This document shows, in pieces, positions 13,347 through 21,702 of a DNA stretch of 64,000 nt. The stretch's first letter is position 1; every line of letters starts with the position of its first letter. Below the pieces are notes generated by a model. The model was given only the letters and a program-made list of their open reading frames with translations. It ran no database searches and was not told the DNA's origin. The stretch comes from Infirmifilum sp. NZ (GTDB lineage: Archaea > Thermoproteota > Thermoprotei > Thermofilales > Thermofilaceae): the NCBI RefSeq assembly GCF_022693705.1, contig NZ_CP094288.1, positions 199,089 to 263,088 of the forward strand. Direction: 5' to 3'. The translations under genes were made by a program, and so were the position numbers.

Positions 13347-14655
13347 GCGACGACGCGAGCCTGTTGACCTCCGCCAGGACGCGGTCCATGTTCCAGTAGT
13401 GCCAGGAGCCCCACCTCCCGACGCTGGCGACCCCGAGCTCTTCGAGGTAGCTGAGGACCTTGCCCCTGGCCTCGGCGTGCCCGTGCGTGTAGACGGGGTA
13501 GCCGTGCTCGTGGACCCAGGCCCTAGTGAAGAGAACCTCCTCCTCCGACTCGCTGACCACGCCCAGCTGCTTTAGCCCGTCCATCGTCTCCTCGACGACC
13601 TCCTCTACCCGCAGGTTCCTCCAGGGCTCCACGGTCACCTCCGCGATCAGCGAGGAGCAACCCCTGGGTGCGTTCAGGGGGCTGTAGTTCGAGACCCAGG
13701 CGTAGCGGTGGAAAACGTGGTCCCTCTGCGGAACGTACACCCAGTGCTCGCGCGGGGCTTCCTTCCTCAATGCAACGCCGACCACAACCACCCTGTTGTA
13801 CTGGAGGCTGGAGGCCGCGCGCGCGACGTCGCTGGGGAGCTCCAGGATCCCGGGGAGGGAGCTCAAAGGCAGCGTTGAGAACACCCTCTTCGCCTCGATC
13901 TCCCCGTTTATGAGCCACCTATCCCTCTTTTCCAGCCTCTCGACTCTGAAGCCTCGAATCACTCGCGCTCCGAGCCTCTCGGCCGCCGCAGCTGCACCAT
14001 CGAACAGCCTCTGGATGCCCCCGGAGAGAGGGTAGTAGAACCTGGCCTGCTCGCGGTAACCTGTCGTGGGGACTCCTGCACCGCTCCTGACCACGTCCCT
14101 CCAGTCAGGCCAGGGGAGCCGCCCGGGGGTGTACAGCCAGTCCGCCGCTATCTGCTCTGCGCCTCTCTTCCATATCTTCTCGTTGTAGGGTATGAGGTAC
14201 TCGCCAGCTATCCCGGGGCCGAAGAACCACTCGGCCCACTCCTTGAGGTTTCTGGGCTTCCTCTCGGACTTCGCGTTCTCGAGCAGGGCCTCCACGAAAC
14301 CCACGAGCAGCTCAGCCCTCCTCTCGGGCGGGAGGGCGTAGATGCCGTTCTCGAAGGGGTACGGGACTCTGTGGTCGTCGTAGAGGATGAAGCTCAGTCT
14401 ATCGTGAGGAACGACCTCGCCCGCGAAGCCAAGCATTTCCCTGAGGAGGCCCTCGTCCCGAGAGAAGATTATGTGGCTCCCCCCTATGTCGAATGTGAAG
14501 CCATCGACAACCTCGGTCCTCAGGAGGCCGCCGGGACTGCTTGAGGCTTCAAGGCAAATGAGGCTCGCCGACGGAAACCTCTCCTTGAGCTTGAGCGAGA
14601 GAAGCACACCGGCCCAGCCGCAACCCAGCACCGCGAAGTCGACTGCAGTGGCCAC
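13333..14655 (-). CDS. FAD-dependent UDP-galactopyranose-mutase-like / amine-oxidase-fold protein
   Basis: A 440-residue flavoprotein. The N-terminal FAD-binding motif is VLGCGWAGVLLSLKL followed by the ribose-binding Glu (CLEASSSPGGLLRTE) and the GGSHIIFS segment. Downstream YLIPYNEKIWKR and YYPLSGGIQRLFDG resemble enzymes of the UDP-galactopyranose mutase and protoporphyrinogen-oxidase-like group, and the C-terminus has the usual second FAD contact (VASVGRWGSWHYWNMD). UDP-galactopyranose mutases make galactofuranose for surface glycans; a mutase or desaturase role is plausible but unproven. It stands alone, facing the AAA+ gene. Confidence 0.65.
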   Translation of the reverse strand: MATAVDFAVLGCGWAGVLLSLKLKERFPSASLICLEASSSPGGLLRTEVVDGFTFDIGGSHIIFSRDEGLLREMLGFAGEVVPHDRLSFILYDDHRVPYPFENGIYALPPERRAELLVGFVEALLENAKSERKPRNLKEWAEWFFGPGIAGEYLIPYNEKIWKRGAEQIAADWLYTPGRLPWPDWRDVVRSGAGVPTTGYREQARFYYPLSGGIQRLFDGAAAAAERLGARVIRGFRVERLEKRDRWLINGEIEAKRVFSTLPLSSLPGILELPSDVARAASSLQYNRVVVVGVALRKEAPREHWVYVPQRDHVFHRYAWVSNYSPLNAPRGCSSLIAEVTVEPWRNLRVEEVVEETMDGLKQLGVVSESEEEVLFTRAWVHEHGYPVYTHGHAEARGKVLSYLEELGVASVGRWGSWHYWNMDRVLAEVNRLASSLSPG

Positions 14656-14716
14656 GTGGCTGTTACTGTGATCCTTGAATTAAAGGTTGCTTCGGCGCCT
14701 GTAAGCGTCCCCACGG

Positions 14717-15502
14717 CTACTTCCTCGTGAGGTTCCACAGGTAGATCAAGGCGGCGGCGAGGAGCATAGCCCCGGTCCACAGGGAGAGTAGCCAGACCCT
14801 CTGTGCGACGTCCACGGCGGTGTTGTACCCGAAGGCCCACCTGTAGATGTCCGCGGCCAGCGAGACCGGCGTGTAGCCCACGGCTTCGGCGACTGGTTTA
14901 GGGAACCTCATCTCCAGGACCTGCTTGGGGTAGAAGACGTTGGAGAAGAAGAAGAAAACGTAGTACGTGAGAGCCCTGAACGTCGCCTGGAGGTTGAAGT
15001 CCTTCGTCGAGGAAGAGATCGCTATCGCCAGCCCCGACATCGAGGCGGAGAGGGCCAGAGAGGTAAACAAGACGAGGAGCCAGCCGTAGGGGCTAGGCAT
15101 ACCCACCAGCAGCGCGGCGAGGACGATGAAGCTCGACTGGTACACGACGCCGCGAAGCATCCCGCCCAGGATGCGGCCCGCGACGAGGCTGGTTCGGGAG
15201 AAGGGGAGGCCCAGGAGGTAGTGCGTGTACTCCCTCCTGATCTCGATGCCGACCTCCCGCCCGATGGAGAAGGCGGACGCGAAGGCCGCTATCGCTATCA
15301 CCCCTGTCGTGAAGAACTTGAAGTAGTCGGGTATGAGCTGGGTGTTCACCATGTTGTTGAACACGAGCGCGTAGATCAGTATGTCCGCCAGGTTCATGCC
15401 GATTTGCCCAGCGAGCCAGAACCTGTACTTCCAGAACCTCGAGAGGTCCCGGTATACGATCAGCGCTACGCTTCGCAGCTCGCCGTAGATACTCACTTCC
15501 AC
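14717..15502 (-). CDS. ABC-2 type transporter permease (second permease)
   Basis: A 261-residue integral membrane protein with six predicted helices and the ABC-2 pattern: a long cytoplasmic N-terminal helix (VALIVYRDLSRFWKYRF), a coupling helix near EYTHYLLGLPFSRTSL, and a final membrane helix ending NLTRK. It pairs with the other permease, whose stop it overlaps by 10 bases, to form the channel of an exporter. The substrate is unknown: drug, polysaccharide and protein exporters share this design. Confidence 0.8.
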   Translation of the reverse strand: MEVSIYGELRSVALIVYRDLSRFWKYRFWLAGQIGMNLADILIYALVFNNMVNTQLIPDYFKFFTTGVIAIAAFASAFSIGREVGIEIRREYTHYLLGLPFSRTSLVAGRILGGMLRGVVYQSSFIVLAALLVGMPSPYGWLLVLFTSLALSASMSGLAIAISSSTKDFNLQATFRALTYYVFFFFSNVFYPKQVLEMRFPKPVAEAVGYTPVSLAADIYRWAFGYNTAVDVAQRVWLLSLWTGAMLLAAALIYLWNLTRK

Positions 15503-16302
15503 CCACCCCCCTCAACTGCCTTCTCAACGACCAGGATGGCCAGCGTTGAGAGCCCGACCGCGAAACCCAGGATGTACGAAGCCATTAGGTCTGGACTGGC
15601 GACCGCGATGGCCTTGAACTCCTCGAAGAAGAAAACCGTCCTCAGGAAGTCGGCGAAGTGGGATATGGGGTTCACCAGGGCTGAGTAGTAGTAAGGCGCA
15701 ATCTTGCTCAGCACGACCGCGGGGTAGAACACCGTGCTCAGCCGTATGAGCACGGCGTCCAGCAGCCCGAACACTATGTCCGTCGTGTCACTAGACTTGA
15801 GGCTGAGGACGACCGAGAGGACGAAGCCGACTACGCCGACGGAGAAGGCCAGGGCCGCCGCCAGAGACGTTGCGATGGCCGCGGGGTCGTAGTCGCCGAG
15901 CAGGTAGATTATGAAGGCGTACATCGGCAGTGTGAACAGGAAAGCCGCGAGCCCCCCGCCCAGCGCCCTCCCGAGGGCCAGCGCACGCCTCGTTATAGGG
16001 AGGGAGAGGAGGTACTCGATCGTCCCCTCCTCGAACTCCTCCGCGATGTCGTAAGCCCGCGAGACGCTTATCGAGAATAGCATCGAGGTGTACACGCCGA
16101 AGAGGTAGAAGTGGTAGTAGTCGAGGTTCACCCCGGCCACAGCCCTGAACCTGACCATCGCCGAGAGGGCTAGGCCGAATATGGAGACCTGGATGGCGAA
16201 CCACGTTACACGCATCACCACGAACAGCGTTCTGCGCTGCATCCTGTTGAGGTCCCAGAGGACGAGGAGCCAGAGCCCCCTCAAGTCCTCGCGGAGAGAC
16301 AT
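15493..16302 (-). CDS. ABC-2 type transporter permease (first permease)
   Basis: A 269-residue membrane protein with six predicted helices and an ABC-2 coupling region (EEFEEGTIEYLLSLPITRRA). It lies five bases after the ATPase gene and overlaps the second permease, so the three genes form one operon, ATPase-permease-permease. Such heterodimeric permeases typically pump out lipids, antibiotics or glycans. The two permeases differ clearly in sequence, which argues for an asymmetric channel. Confidence 0.8.
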   Translation of the reverse strand: MSLREDLRGLWLLVLWDLNRMQRRTLFVVMRVTWFAIQVSIFGLALSAMVRFRAVAGVNLDYYHFYLFGVYTSMLFSISVSRAYDIAEEFEEGTIEYLLSLPITRRALALGRALGGGLAAFLFTLPMYAFIIYLLGDYDPAAIATSLAAALAFSVGVVGFVLSVVLSLKSSDTTDIVFGLLDAVLIRLSTVFYPAVVLSKIAPYYYSALVNPISHFADFLRTVFFFEEFKAIAVASPDLMASYILGFAVGLSTLAILVVEKAVEGGGWK

Positions 16303-16307
16303 GGGGG

Positions 16308-17249
16308 TTACTCCCTCAGGGCGGCGCCCGTGAAGTAGAAGAAGACGTCGTCGAGCGTGGGCTCCTGTATCATTATCCGCTTAACCTTGAGGTTGGACAT
16401 CGTGAAGGCGTTGATGATCTCCGCGGCCCTCTCCTCCCCCTTGTTGAGGTAGATGCGGACCCTGTGGTCGCTGATCTGGTACTTGCCCACGTCCGCGAGG
16501 GACTCGACGATCCTCTTGACGGCGGCCTCGTCGCCCTCGTAGTGGATCTCGACCACGTCTCCCCCGGGTATCTGGTCTTTAAGCTCGTCCACGCGGCCGA
16601 GCGCCCGGAGCTTCCCCTTGTATATGATGCCTATCCTCTCGCATATCCTCTCGGCCTCGAACATGTCGTTCGTGGCAACAATTATCGTCGACCCCTCGTC
16701 CCGCAGCTCCCTAATGATGTCCCACAGCGCGTGCTTCGTGATCACGTCGACCTGGGCTGTGGGCTCGTCGAATATCGCTATCCTGGGGCGCTGGATGAGG
16801 ACCTTGGCTATCTCCAGCTTCTTCCTGGTCCCCCCGCTCAGCTGGTAGAACTGCTTCTTCCTGTGCTCCCACAGGTTGAGCTTCTCCATGACGTCTCTAA
16901 CGACCTCCTTGGCCTCGCCCGAGGAGTAGCCCACGACCCTCGCGTGCCAGAGCAGGAGCTCGTATGGGGTGTCTATCCACAGAGCCTTCGGCTCTTGGAA
17001 GGCTATCCCGACGTACTTCCTGACGACGTCGCCCTCCCTCGTGACGGAATGCCCGAACACGTAAATGTCCCCGCTGGTCGGCTTGTACACCGTGGCTAGC
17101 GTGAGCAACGTGGTGGACTTTCCTGAGCCGTTAGGGCCCAGGAGCCCGAAGATCTCGCCCTCGTAGATGTCGAGGTTTAAGCCATCGACCGCGACGGTCG
17201 CGCCGAACCGCTTGGTGAAGCCCCGTATCTCCACCGCTTTACCCGCCAT
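16308..17249 (-). CDS. ABC transporter ATP-binding protein
   Basis: A 313-residue protein with a complete ABC domain: Walker A GPNGSGKST, Q-loop near IAFQEPKALW, signature LSGGTRKKLEIAK, Walker B ILQRPRIAIFDEPT with catalytic Glu, and the H-loop region where VATNDMFEAE replaces the usual His, so the catalytic switch His seems to be Asn. The last 80 residues form a C-terminal extension typical of drug- or Nod-type exporters. It is the first gene of the exporter operon. The missing H-loop His may lower ATP turnover. Confidence 0.8.
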   Translation of the reverse strand: MAGKAVEIRGFTKRFGATVAVDGLNLDIYEGEIFGLLGPNGSGKSTTLLTLATVYKPTSGDIYVFGHSVTREGDVVRKYVGIAFQEPKALWIDTPYELLLWHARVVGYSSGEAKEVVRDVMEKLNLWEHRKKQFYQLSGGTRKKLEIAKVLIQRPRIAIFDEPTAQVDVITKHALWDIIRELRDEGSTIIVATNDMFEAERICERIGIIYKGKLRALGRVDELKDQIPGGDVVEIHYEGDEAAVKRIVESLADVGKYQISDHRVRIYLNKGEERAAEIINAFTMSNLKVKRIMIQEPTLDDVFFYFTGAALRE

Positions 17250-17364
17250 GCAACCGACCGCAGTACAAACCCCCCTTGCGGAAATATAACTTTTTTATTA
17301 AAAGGGGTAAGCGACAACAAGGCACTAAACCTTAAAATACCGCGCACCGTTCTCTACCGCTGGG

Positions 17365-17877
17365 GTGCTCATGGCGGGCGAAAAAAGGTCACCTGTCTAC
17401 GAGGAGGCCCTCATGCAGGAGCTAGCCTACGCCATAGCCCACATCGCGCACGCCGAGCAGCATCTGCTTGAGATAGACTCCCAGCTCAGCGAGCCCAAGC
17501 TCGCCCAACGCATAGACAAGCTGAGGATGAGCAGGAAGGCGCTGGGCGAGGTTCTGCTCGAGGTAGCGGGCATAAGGGGCAACGGGGGTGGGGGAGAGGA
17601 GAGGAGCGCGGCCGAGAGCCTCTGGTGCACGCTGAAGCATCTGTCTATGGCTATCGTCCACTGCGACGAGTGCGCCGAGAAGGTTACGCGCAGGCTGGTT
17701 GAAAGGGCCAGCGCCGGGGACGTGTCTGGGACGAGGGAGCTCCTCGCCCAGCTGTCAAAGATCTACGCTACGCGCCGCGAGGCGCTCGGCATGCTCATGG
17801 AGCTTCTCAGAGGGGAGGAGCTGAGGGGTGAGAGCGTCGAGGCAGTAAGGTGCCGCGAGGACCTCTGCGTCGAGTAG
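17365..17877 (+). CDS. Hypothetical four-helix-type protein with cysteine pairs
   Basis: A 170-residue, mostly helical protein (GTG 17365, or ATG 17371 two codons in). Helices run YEEALMQELAYAIAHIAHAEQHLLEID, KLAQRIDKLRMSRKALGEVLLEV, and, after a Gly-rich loop (GIRGNGGGGEE), a helix with HCDECAEKV and a last helix. A second Cys pair is at the C-terminus (RCREDLC). Cys and His positions could bind a metal or Fe-S cluster, but no family is recognised. A TATA-like aaccttaaaatacc lies about 30 bases upstream. Confidence 0.6.
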   Translation: MLMAGEKRSPVYEEALMQELAYAIAHIAHAEQHLLEIDSQLSEPKLAQRIDKLRMSRKALGEVLLEVAGIRGNGGGGEERSAAESLWCTLKHLSMAIVHCDECAEKVTRRLVERASAGDVSGTRELLAQLSKIYATRREALGMLMELLRGEELRGESVEAVRCREDLCVE

Positions 17878-18135
17878 GCCACGCCTAGCTCATCCACCCC
17901 TTCACTTGTCCGGGGCCCCCTCTTCGGAGTACTCATGGGCTCAGCGCCTTCGGCTGTGCGCCGGTGAGGTTTAAGTACCAGTTTCACGTGACCTCCTCGT
18001 GCCTGGCCGCGATTTCCTGTACGAGGGCGACGTGTTCAGGCCCCTCCAGCTGAGCCTAGGAGCTAGCCGTTAAGGAGGCTAGGAGGCTAAACTCCTGAGG
18101 CTGATTAGGCGACAGAGAAAACTCCTAGAGTACCC

Positions 18136-18942
18136 CTAAACCCTATCCCCGGTATTAGCGTGCTCCACCTTCCTCGTGGAAAGGTACAGCGCGTAGGCGC
18201 TGGTAGCGACTAGCGGTATGTGTAGGAAAGCGTTCCAGTTGAACCCCCTGAATAGCAGTATGTTCGTGCCGAACACTAAGCCTGGGAAGGCCGTGAACCT
18301 CATGACCGCCTTGTTCACCCTCGGGTAGTAGAGTATCAGAATCGAGAGTATAACGGGCGTCACTAGGCAGTAGCCAACCGGGTAGTAGCCGGCTACGAGC
18401 CACTTCAGCAGCAGGTATGGGTCTAGGACCGGCTCAGCCGGGTACCAGAAGGCTAGGGCGGCTAGAGGCACCACCCATAGCCTACGCCTATCCGGGATCG
18501 GCCCGCCAACCCTATTGCGCCTAACCACGCACTCCCAGGCCCACAGCGCCGCTACTAGGGACGTTAGGAGGACGTTGCCCGTTAGCACGACGAATCCGTA
18601 CTCCTCGGTGTAGGCGAAGTTCTCCCCCACGAGTAGTGCATACTGGGCTAGGGCATACAGGTCGAAGAGCAAGGAGCCTCTCTCGCCCCACCTAGCCAGC
18701 GCGGCCAGCACTAGGAGCAGGGCTACGTGTAGTAGGAGGGAGGGCCACACGAGGTCTACTAGACTGAAAATTAATGGGCGGCGTAGCGCGACCCATACCA
18801 CGCTACTTGCCTCCTCGAGCGAGTAGCCTTTAGACGCGTATGGCCATAGCACCCAGAAGCATAGAACGTACATTGCTATGTAGAACCACCACTTACCCGT
18901 GACGTAGTCGATGGCCCCGCTAACCCTCTCCAACAGCCCCAT
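18136..18942 (-). CDS. Multi-pass membrane protein of unknown function
   Basis: A 268-residue protein with about eight hydrophobic segments, for example WWFYIAMYVLCFWVLWPYA, LVWPSLLLHVALLLVLAAL and VTPVILSILILYYPRV. The frame is open up to 19047, but the TATA box at 18991-18999 lies inside that extension, so I place the start at ATG 18942 (MGLLERVSG). Pro and Trp in helices and acidic residues in the loops are unusual, but no transporter motif is visible. Many codons in this region are less GC-biased than in neighbouring genes (ATA, AGT, TAT), so it may be acquired DNA. Confidence 0.55.
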   Translation of the reverse strand: MGLLERVSGAIDYVTGKWWFYIAMYVLCFWVLWPYASKGYSLEEASSVVWVALRRPLIFSLVDLVWPSLLLHVALLLVLAALARWGERGSLLFDLYALAQYALLVGENFAYTEEYGFVVLTGNVLLTSLVAALWAWECVVRRNRVGGPIPDRRRLWVVPLAALAFWYPAEPVLDPYLLLKWLVAGYYPVGYCLVTPVILSILILYYPRVNKAVMRFTAFPGLVFGTNILLFRGFNWNAFLHIPLVATSAYALYLSTRKVEHANTGDRV

Positions 18943-18990
18943 TCCGCCACCCAGCGAGGTCGCGTAGCGTGGAGCGAAATGAGCTAGCTC

Positions 18991-18999
18991 TATAAATTT
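18991..18999 (-). promoter_or_regulatory. TATA box for the membrane protein gene
   Basis: The minus-strand element aaatttata lies about 53 bases before ATG 18942, allowing a short leader with a weak GGTGG site. Confidence 0.45.
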
Positions 19000-19301
19000 T
19001 TTGTACCACTTCCCTGCTCCCTCCGGCTGTTCTAGTGCGCGGAGCATGGAGAGCTTTTGAAGATCTCGCTAAACCTCGACCCTCGGCATGAGCGTTAGGG
19101 AGCTGGAGCCTAGGCCCCCTAATCGTCACTATCCTGTAGTATCCCGGCTCGGGCAGGTACCGTTTGATGTGGTAGTAGAGTCGCGGAGGCTTCCGGAGAA
19201 CAGACATCTTGACTGCCTGGAGCAGCGGGTCTCTCCGCCTCCACCCTGGGTCATGCACTAAGGGTTGAAGGGGGCTAGAAGGCGCCTAGCCTCCCTCGCG
19301 T
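19000..19301. other. Decayed spacer with no complete gene
   Basis: A minus-strand stretch (about 19075-19210) encodes residues like VLRKPPRLYYHIKRYLPEP, which look protein-like but end in nonsense and are not joined to a start or family that I know. The GC content and codon use match the degraded genes just upstream, so the whole 18.9-19.75 kb interval appears to be a gene graveyard. Confidence 0.4.
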
Positions 19302-19590
19302 TCAACCGGAACTCCTTCTGGCCCCGACTGTTCTCATAACGTAGGCGAAGTCTTTCTCGATCCTTCTCAGCTTCCTGGCTATCCTCTCGTACTTCTCGTC
19401 GAGTTCACGAACCTCCTGCGGGGCCCACGGTCTTGTCGAGCCCCAAGTACACGAGCACAATCTTCTTAGCCAGCGCTGCCGGGGTCATCCCCAGCTCCCT
19501 GGCCAGGCTCTCAAGCCTAGCGTACTCCCCCACCTTCAAGTTGAACTTGACCTGCCTATACTTGTAGCCTCCACGCCGCTCAGCTCGGCG
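19302..19590 (-). pseudogene. Frameshifted ribbon-helix-helix-type small DNA-binding gene
   Basis: On the minus strand, one frame reads YKYRQVKFNLKVGEYARLES then LARELGMTPAALAKKIVLVYLGLDK, the shape of an archaeal ribbon-helix-helix or antitoxin domain. It stops at 19405-19407, but the sequence continues in the next frame as QEVRELDEKYERIARKLRRI to a stop at 19302. A single-base frameshift therefore splits the gene. Upstream it has no start: the 5-prime end is joined out of frame to the fragment at 19536-19742. Confidence 0.5.
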
Positions 19591-19742
19591 GCGACGCCGA
19601 GCACCTCGAGCCCCTCTCTGGGGCCGAAGAGGCTGGGTTGGGTGAGGTGGAGCGCGAGAAGCGCCAAGGCGGCGAGGAGTAGCGATATGGCGGGTATGAG
19701 GGCTGCGCGACGCAACCAGGAAACCGCTTTAGTCAGTGGCAA
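19536..19742 (-). pseudogene. N-terminal fragment of a single-pass membrane protein
   Basis: A 68-residue frame begins MPLTKAVSWLRRAALIPAIS and continues with a strong membrane helix (LLLAALALLALHLTQ) and an outside segment, then loses its character after GVEA where it runs into the frameshifted ribbon-helix-helix gene. The natural reading is a deletion joining the start of one gene to the middle of another. Confidence 0.4.
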
Positions 19743-19771
19743 GAAGTGCTTTAAGCCTTACGCCACCCAGC

Positions 19772-20035
19772 TCAGCCTCTCAGGAGCCTCAAGGCTGACT
19801 CGCCGCAGGCCCTCTCGGTGAGGTAGACGTACCTCACGTCGCCAATGACGGCCACCCTGACGAGGCCCGCCGAGCGGAGCCTCTCCAAGGCCGAGGCGGT
19901 GTGCCTCGTGTTGCGGGTGCCGAACGCCCTGCTGAGAGGCTTCGGCTCTCGTAGGCGCCACAGCGTTTTAGTGAGGCCGGTCAGCTCGAGCCGCCTGGCG
20001 ACGCTCTCCCACATCTCACCGCTAACCTCGACCAC
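19772..20035 (-). CDS. Winged-helix DNA-binding protein
   Basis: From GTG 20035 the product is 87 residues and forms one winged-helix domain: helix (MWESVARRLELTGLTKTL), recognition helix (NTRHTASALERLRSAGLV) and wing (RVAVIGDVRYVYLTE). The open frame extends to 20143, but a strong TATA box (gatatataac on the minus strand, 20057-20067) lies inside the extension and 27 bases before GTG 20035, which sets the start. Likely a transcription factor; its divergent position to two small genes suggests it may control them. Confidence 0.6.
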   Translation of the reverse strand: MVEVSGEMWESVARRLELTGLTKTLWRLREPKPLSRAFGTRNTRHTASALERLRSAGLVRVAVIGDVRYVYLTERACGESALRLLRG

Positions 20036-20141
20036 CAAGGCTAAGTGTAGGATGGGGTTATATATCTTCACACAGGATGTGCTCACAGTCCTCCTAAGCG
20101 AAAGCTTGGCGTGAAACGCTTCGTAAAATGCGGTGAGAGAC

Positions 20142-20246
20142 ATGACGGGGGACTTGGCGCGGACCTGCCTAGTGAACGTGGACGACAGGGGTCGGTTGAT
20201 GCTGGAGCGGCTGGCGGTCGAGGGCAGAATAGCGAGTTTCTGGTGA
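20142..20246 (+). CDS. Possible 34-residue peptide upstream of a hypothetical gene
   Basis: ATG 20142 follows a GGTGAG site by six bases and gives MTGDLARTCLVNVDDRGRLM plus a short tail, ending at TGA 20246; the next frame starts with the GTG at 20247. The sequence has no recognised family. Coupling with the next gene favours a real peptide, but the evidence is thin. Confidence 0.3.
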   Translation: MTGDLARTCLVNVDDRGRLMLERLAVEGRIASFW

Positions 20247-20648
20247 GTGGAGGGCTCGCCGGTGCTGTGCTTCGAGTTCGCTGGCGAGCTGAGCGTCGGG
20301 TTCGAGGACTACATCGACGGCGTGCCGGAAAGCATGCTGTCTAAGAAAGCGGTGGTGGACGCGCTGAGAGACGAGTTCAGGAGGCACGTGGTAATCAAGA
20401 TCCTGAGGACGCTGAGCGGCGCTAGGGTCGTAGACGTGACGGACTACCACATTGTGCTGGAGCAGACGGAGCGCACGGAGATAATTTGCGTGCGCGTGAC
20501 GCCAGCCGAGAAGGAGAGGCTTAGAAAGGGGGCGGGGGGAGAGGGGCCTGAGCCTTCCGGACCGCGTGCGGCTCAAGCCCCTAGGCCGAAAAGAGCAAAC
20601 CTCTTTTTCTCTCCCCCTCTTTTGTACCTCACCCCCTCGGGCGCCTAG
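20247..20648 (+). CDS. Hypothetical protein with an anomalous C-terminus
   Basis: The first 95 residues or so look like a real alpha/beta protein (PVLCFEFAGELSVGFEDYID, VVDALRDEFRRHVVIKILRT, VVDVTDYHIVLEQTERTEII). After about residue 95 the frame becomes Pro/Gly/Arg rich and then FFSPPLLYLTPSGA, which coincides with the predicted RNA fold at 20535-20617. The true protein may therefore end earlier, or the tail may be real but overlapped. GTG start directly after the preceding TGA. Confidence 0.4.
   Translation: MEGSPVLCFEFAGELSVGFEDYIDGVPESMLSKKAVVDALRDEFRRHVVIKILRTLSGARVVDVTDYHIVLEQTERTEIICVRVTPAEKERLRKGAGGEGPEPSGPRAAQAPRPKRANLFFSPPLLYLTPSGA
20535..20617 (+). ncRNA. Possible structured RNA or terminator: three-way-junction fold
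   Basis: An outer stem (gggggagag 20535-20543 with ctctccccc 20609-20617, 9 perfect pairs) encloses two hairpins: gggcctgagcc (20544-20554) with ggctcaagccc (20570-20580), 10 of 11 pairs, and gaaaagag (20588-20595) with ctctttt (20601-20607, 7 of 8 pairs plus a G-U). A T-rich run follows. This is either a small RNA, a structured 3-prime end of the upstream gene, or part of the tatC leader. I could not match it to a known family. Confidence 0.35.
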
Positions 20649-20834
20649 CTCCGCAGCGAGGCCCTTGGAGCCCTTCACAGCCACCGTGACTACATGGCCC
20701 CCTGCTTATGCTCGAACACACTCCCACAACACCTCAAGCCCGCTGAGAGCAAAGGAAGACGCGAGTCGAACACGGGGAGAAAACAGGGAAAAACAAAAAA
20801 GTACCATTACTGTGTCGAGTAGGGTGGTTTTACG

Positions 20835-21656
20835 GGAGACGAGGAGCAGCTACCCGAGAAGCCTCTCCTAGAGCACGTCTACGAGCTACTCGAGACGCTG
20901 AGGAAGATACTCGTGCTGCACGTAGCCTTCATCCTAGCGCTTCTCATTGCGCCGGCGCCCAACGAGCTCCCGCGGAGCTACGACCCCATCCTCTTCTACG
21001 CGATGAACCTGACGAAGGGCTACATGCTCGACTTCGAGCACAACATCTTCGCGTACCCGTTCGCCAAGCTTTTCGGTGTGAGCGGCGCGAAAGTCACCCT
21101 CATAGCCCACGGATGGTTCGACAGCCTCACCGCAGCCCTCTACCTCGCCGCGCTCATCACCATCGCTGTGCTCAGCCCCGTTACGACCGTGCTCGTGTAC
21201 CGGTACGTTGAGCCGGGCCTCTACTCCCACGAGAAGAGGATCGTGAAGAAGTACATGTACATGGCCCTAGGCCTCTTCCTCTCAGGGGTGGTCTACGGCT
21301 ACTTCGTCGTCATGCCAATAATCTTCGCCACGGCGGTCTGGCTCTCCACGCTCGGCGGGGCGAGCCTCCTCTTCTCCATCGAGGAGTTCTACAACGACAT
21401 ATTCATCGGGAGCATCGCCACGGGGGTCTTCTTCATGTTCCCGCTTGCGATACTGACCCTCCACAGGATCGGCGTGGTGAACTACGAGACTCTGAACAAG
21501 AACTGGAGGTACATCGTGTTCGCCGGCTACGCCATACTCGCCCTCATAACACCGGACCCGACCCCCTTCAGCGACCTCGCGATGGGCATACCCTTCGTGG
21601 CGCTCTACTTCCTCTCGATGTGGCTCGTCAAGAGGTCTGAGCAAAGGAAGTCCTGA
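20835..21656 (+). CDS. tatC: Sec-independent protein translocase TatC, with an unclear start codon
   Basis: TatC is the receptor subunit of the Tat pathway for folded proteins. The six helices are present, with the conserved N-terminal PLLEHVYELLETLRK segment (TatC: plleHLxELRxR), a first extracytoplasmic loop that is unusually long (about residues 30-95), and a C-terminal IPFVALYFLSMWLVKR. The first standard in-frame start is GTG 20913, but this would delete the conserved N-terminal segment, which lies upstream (20835-20912) and begins GDEEQLPEKP after an in-frame TAG at 20820-20822. No ATG, GTG or TTG exists in between. A non-standard start or a sequencing frameshift is likely. No tatA gene is adjacent. 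Confidence 0.75.
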   Translation, partial: GDEEQLPEKPLLEHVYELLETLRKILVLHVAFILALLIAPAPNELPRSYDPILFYAMNLTKGYMLDFEHNIFAYPFAKLFGVSGAKVTLIAHGWFDSLTAALYLAALITIAVLSPVTTVLVYRYVEPGLYSHEKRIVKKYMYMALGLFLSGVVYGYFVVMPIIFATAVWLSTLGGASLLFSIEEFYNDIFIGSIATGVFFMFPLAILTLHRIGVVNYETLNKNWRYIVFAGYAILALITPDPTPFSDLAMGIPFVALYFLSMWLVKRSEQRKS

Positions 21657-21702
21657 GACGCCAAGAAATATATTCTGCCTCCAGTGAAATAGCCGACCAA
21701 GA

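Noticed and set aside
17966..18060. Short frame beginning VPGRDFLYEGDVFRP after a TATA-like site
   Set aside because: Only 24 codons before a stop and no clear family; perhaps a remnant of a nucleotidyltransferase-like gene, but too little to call.
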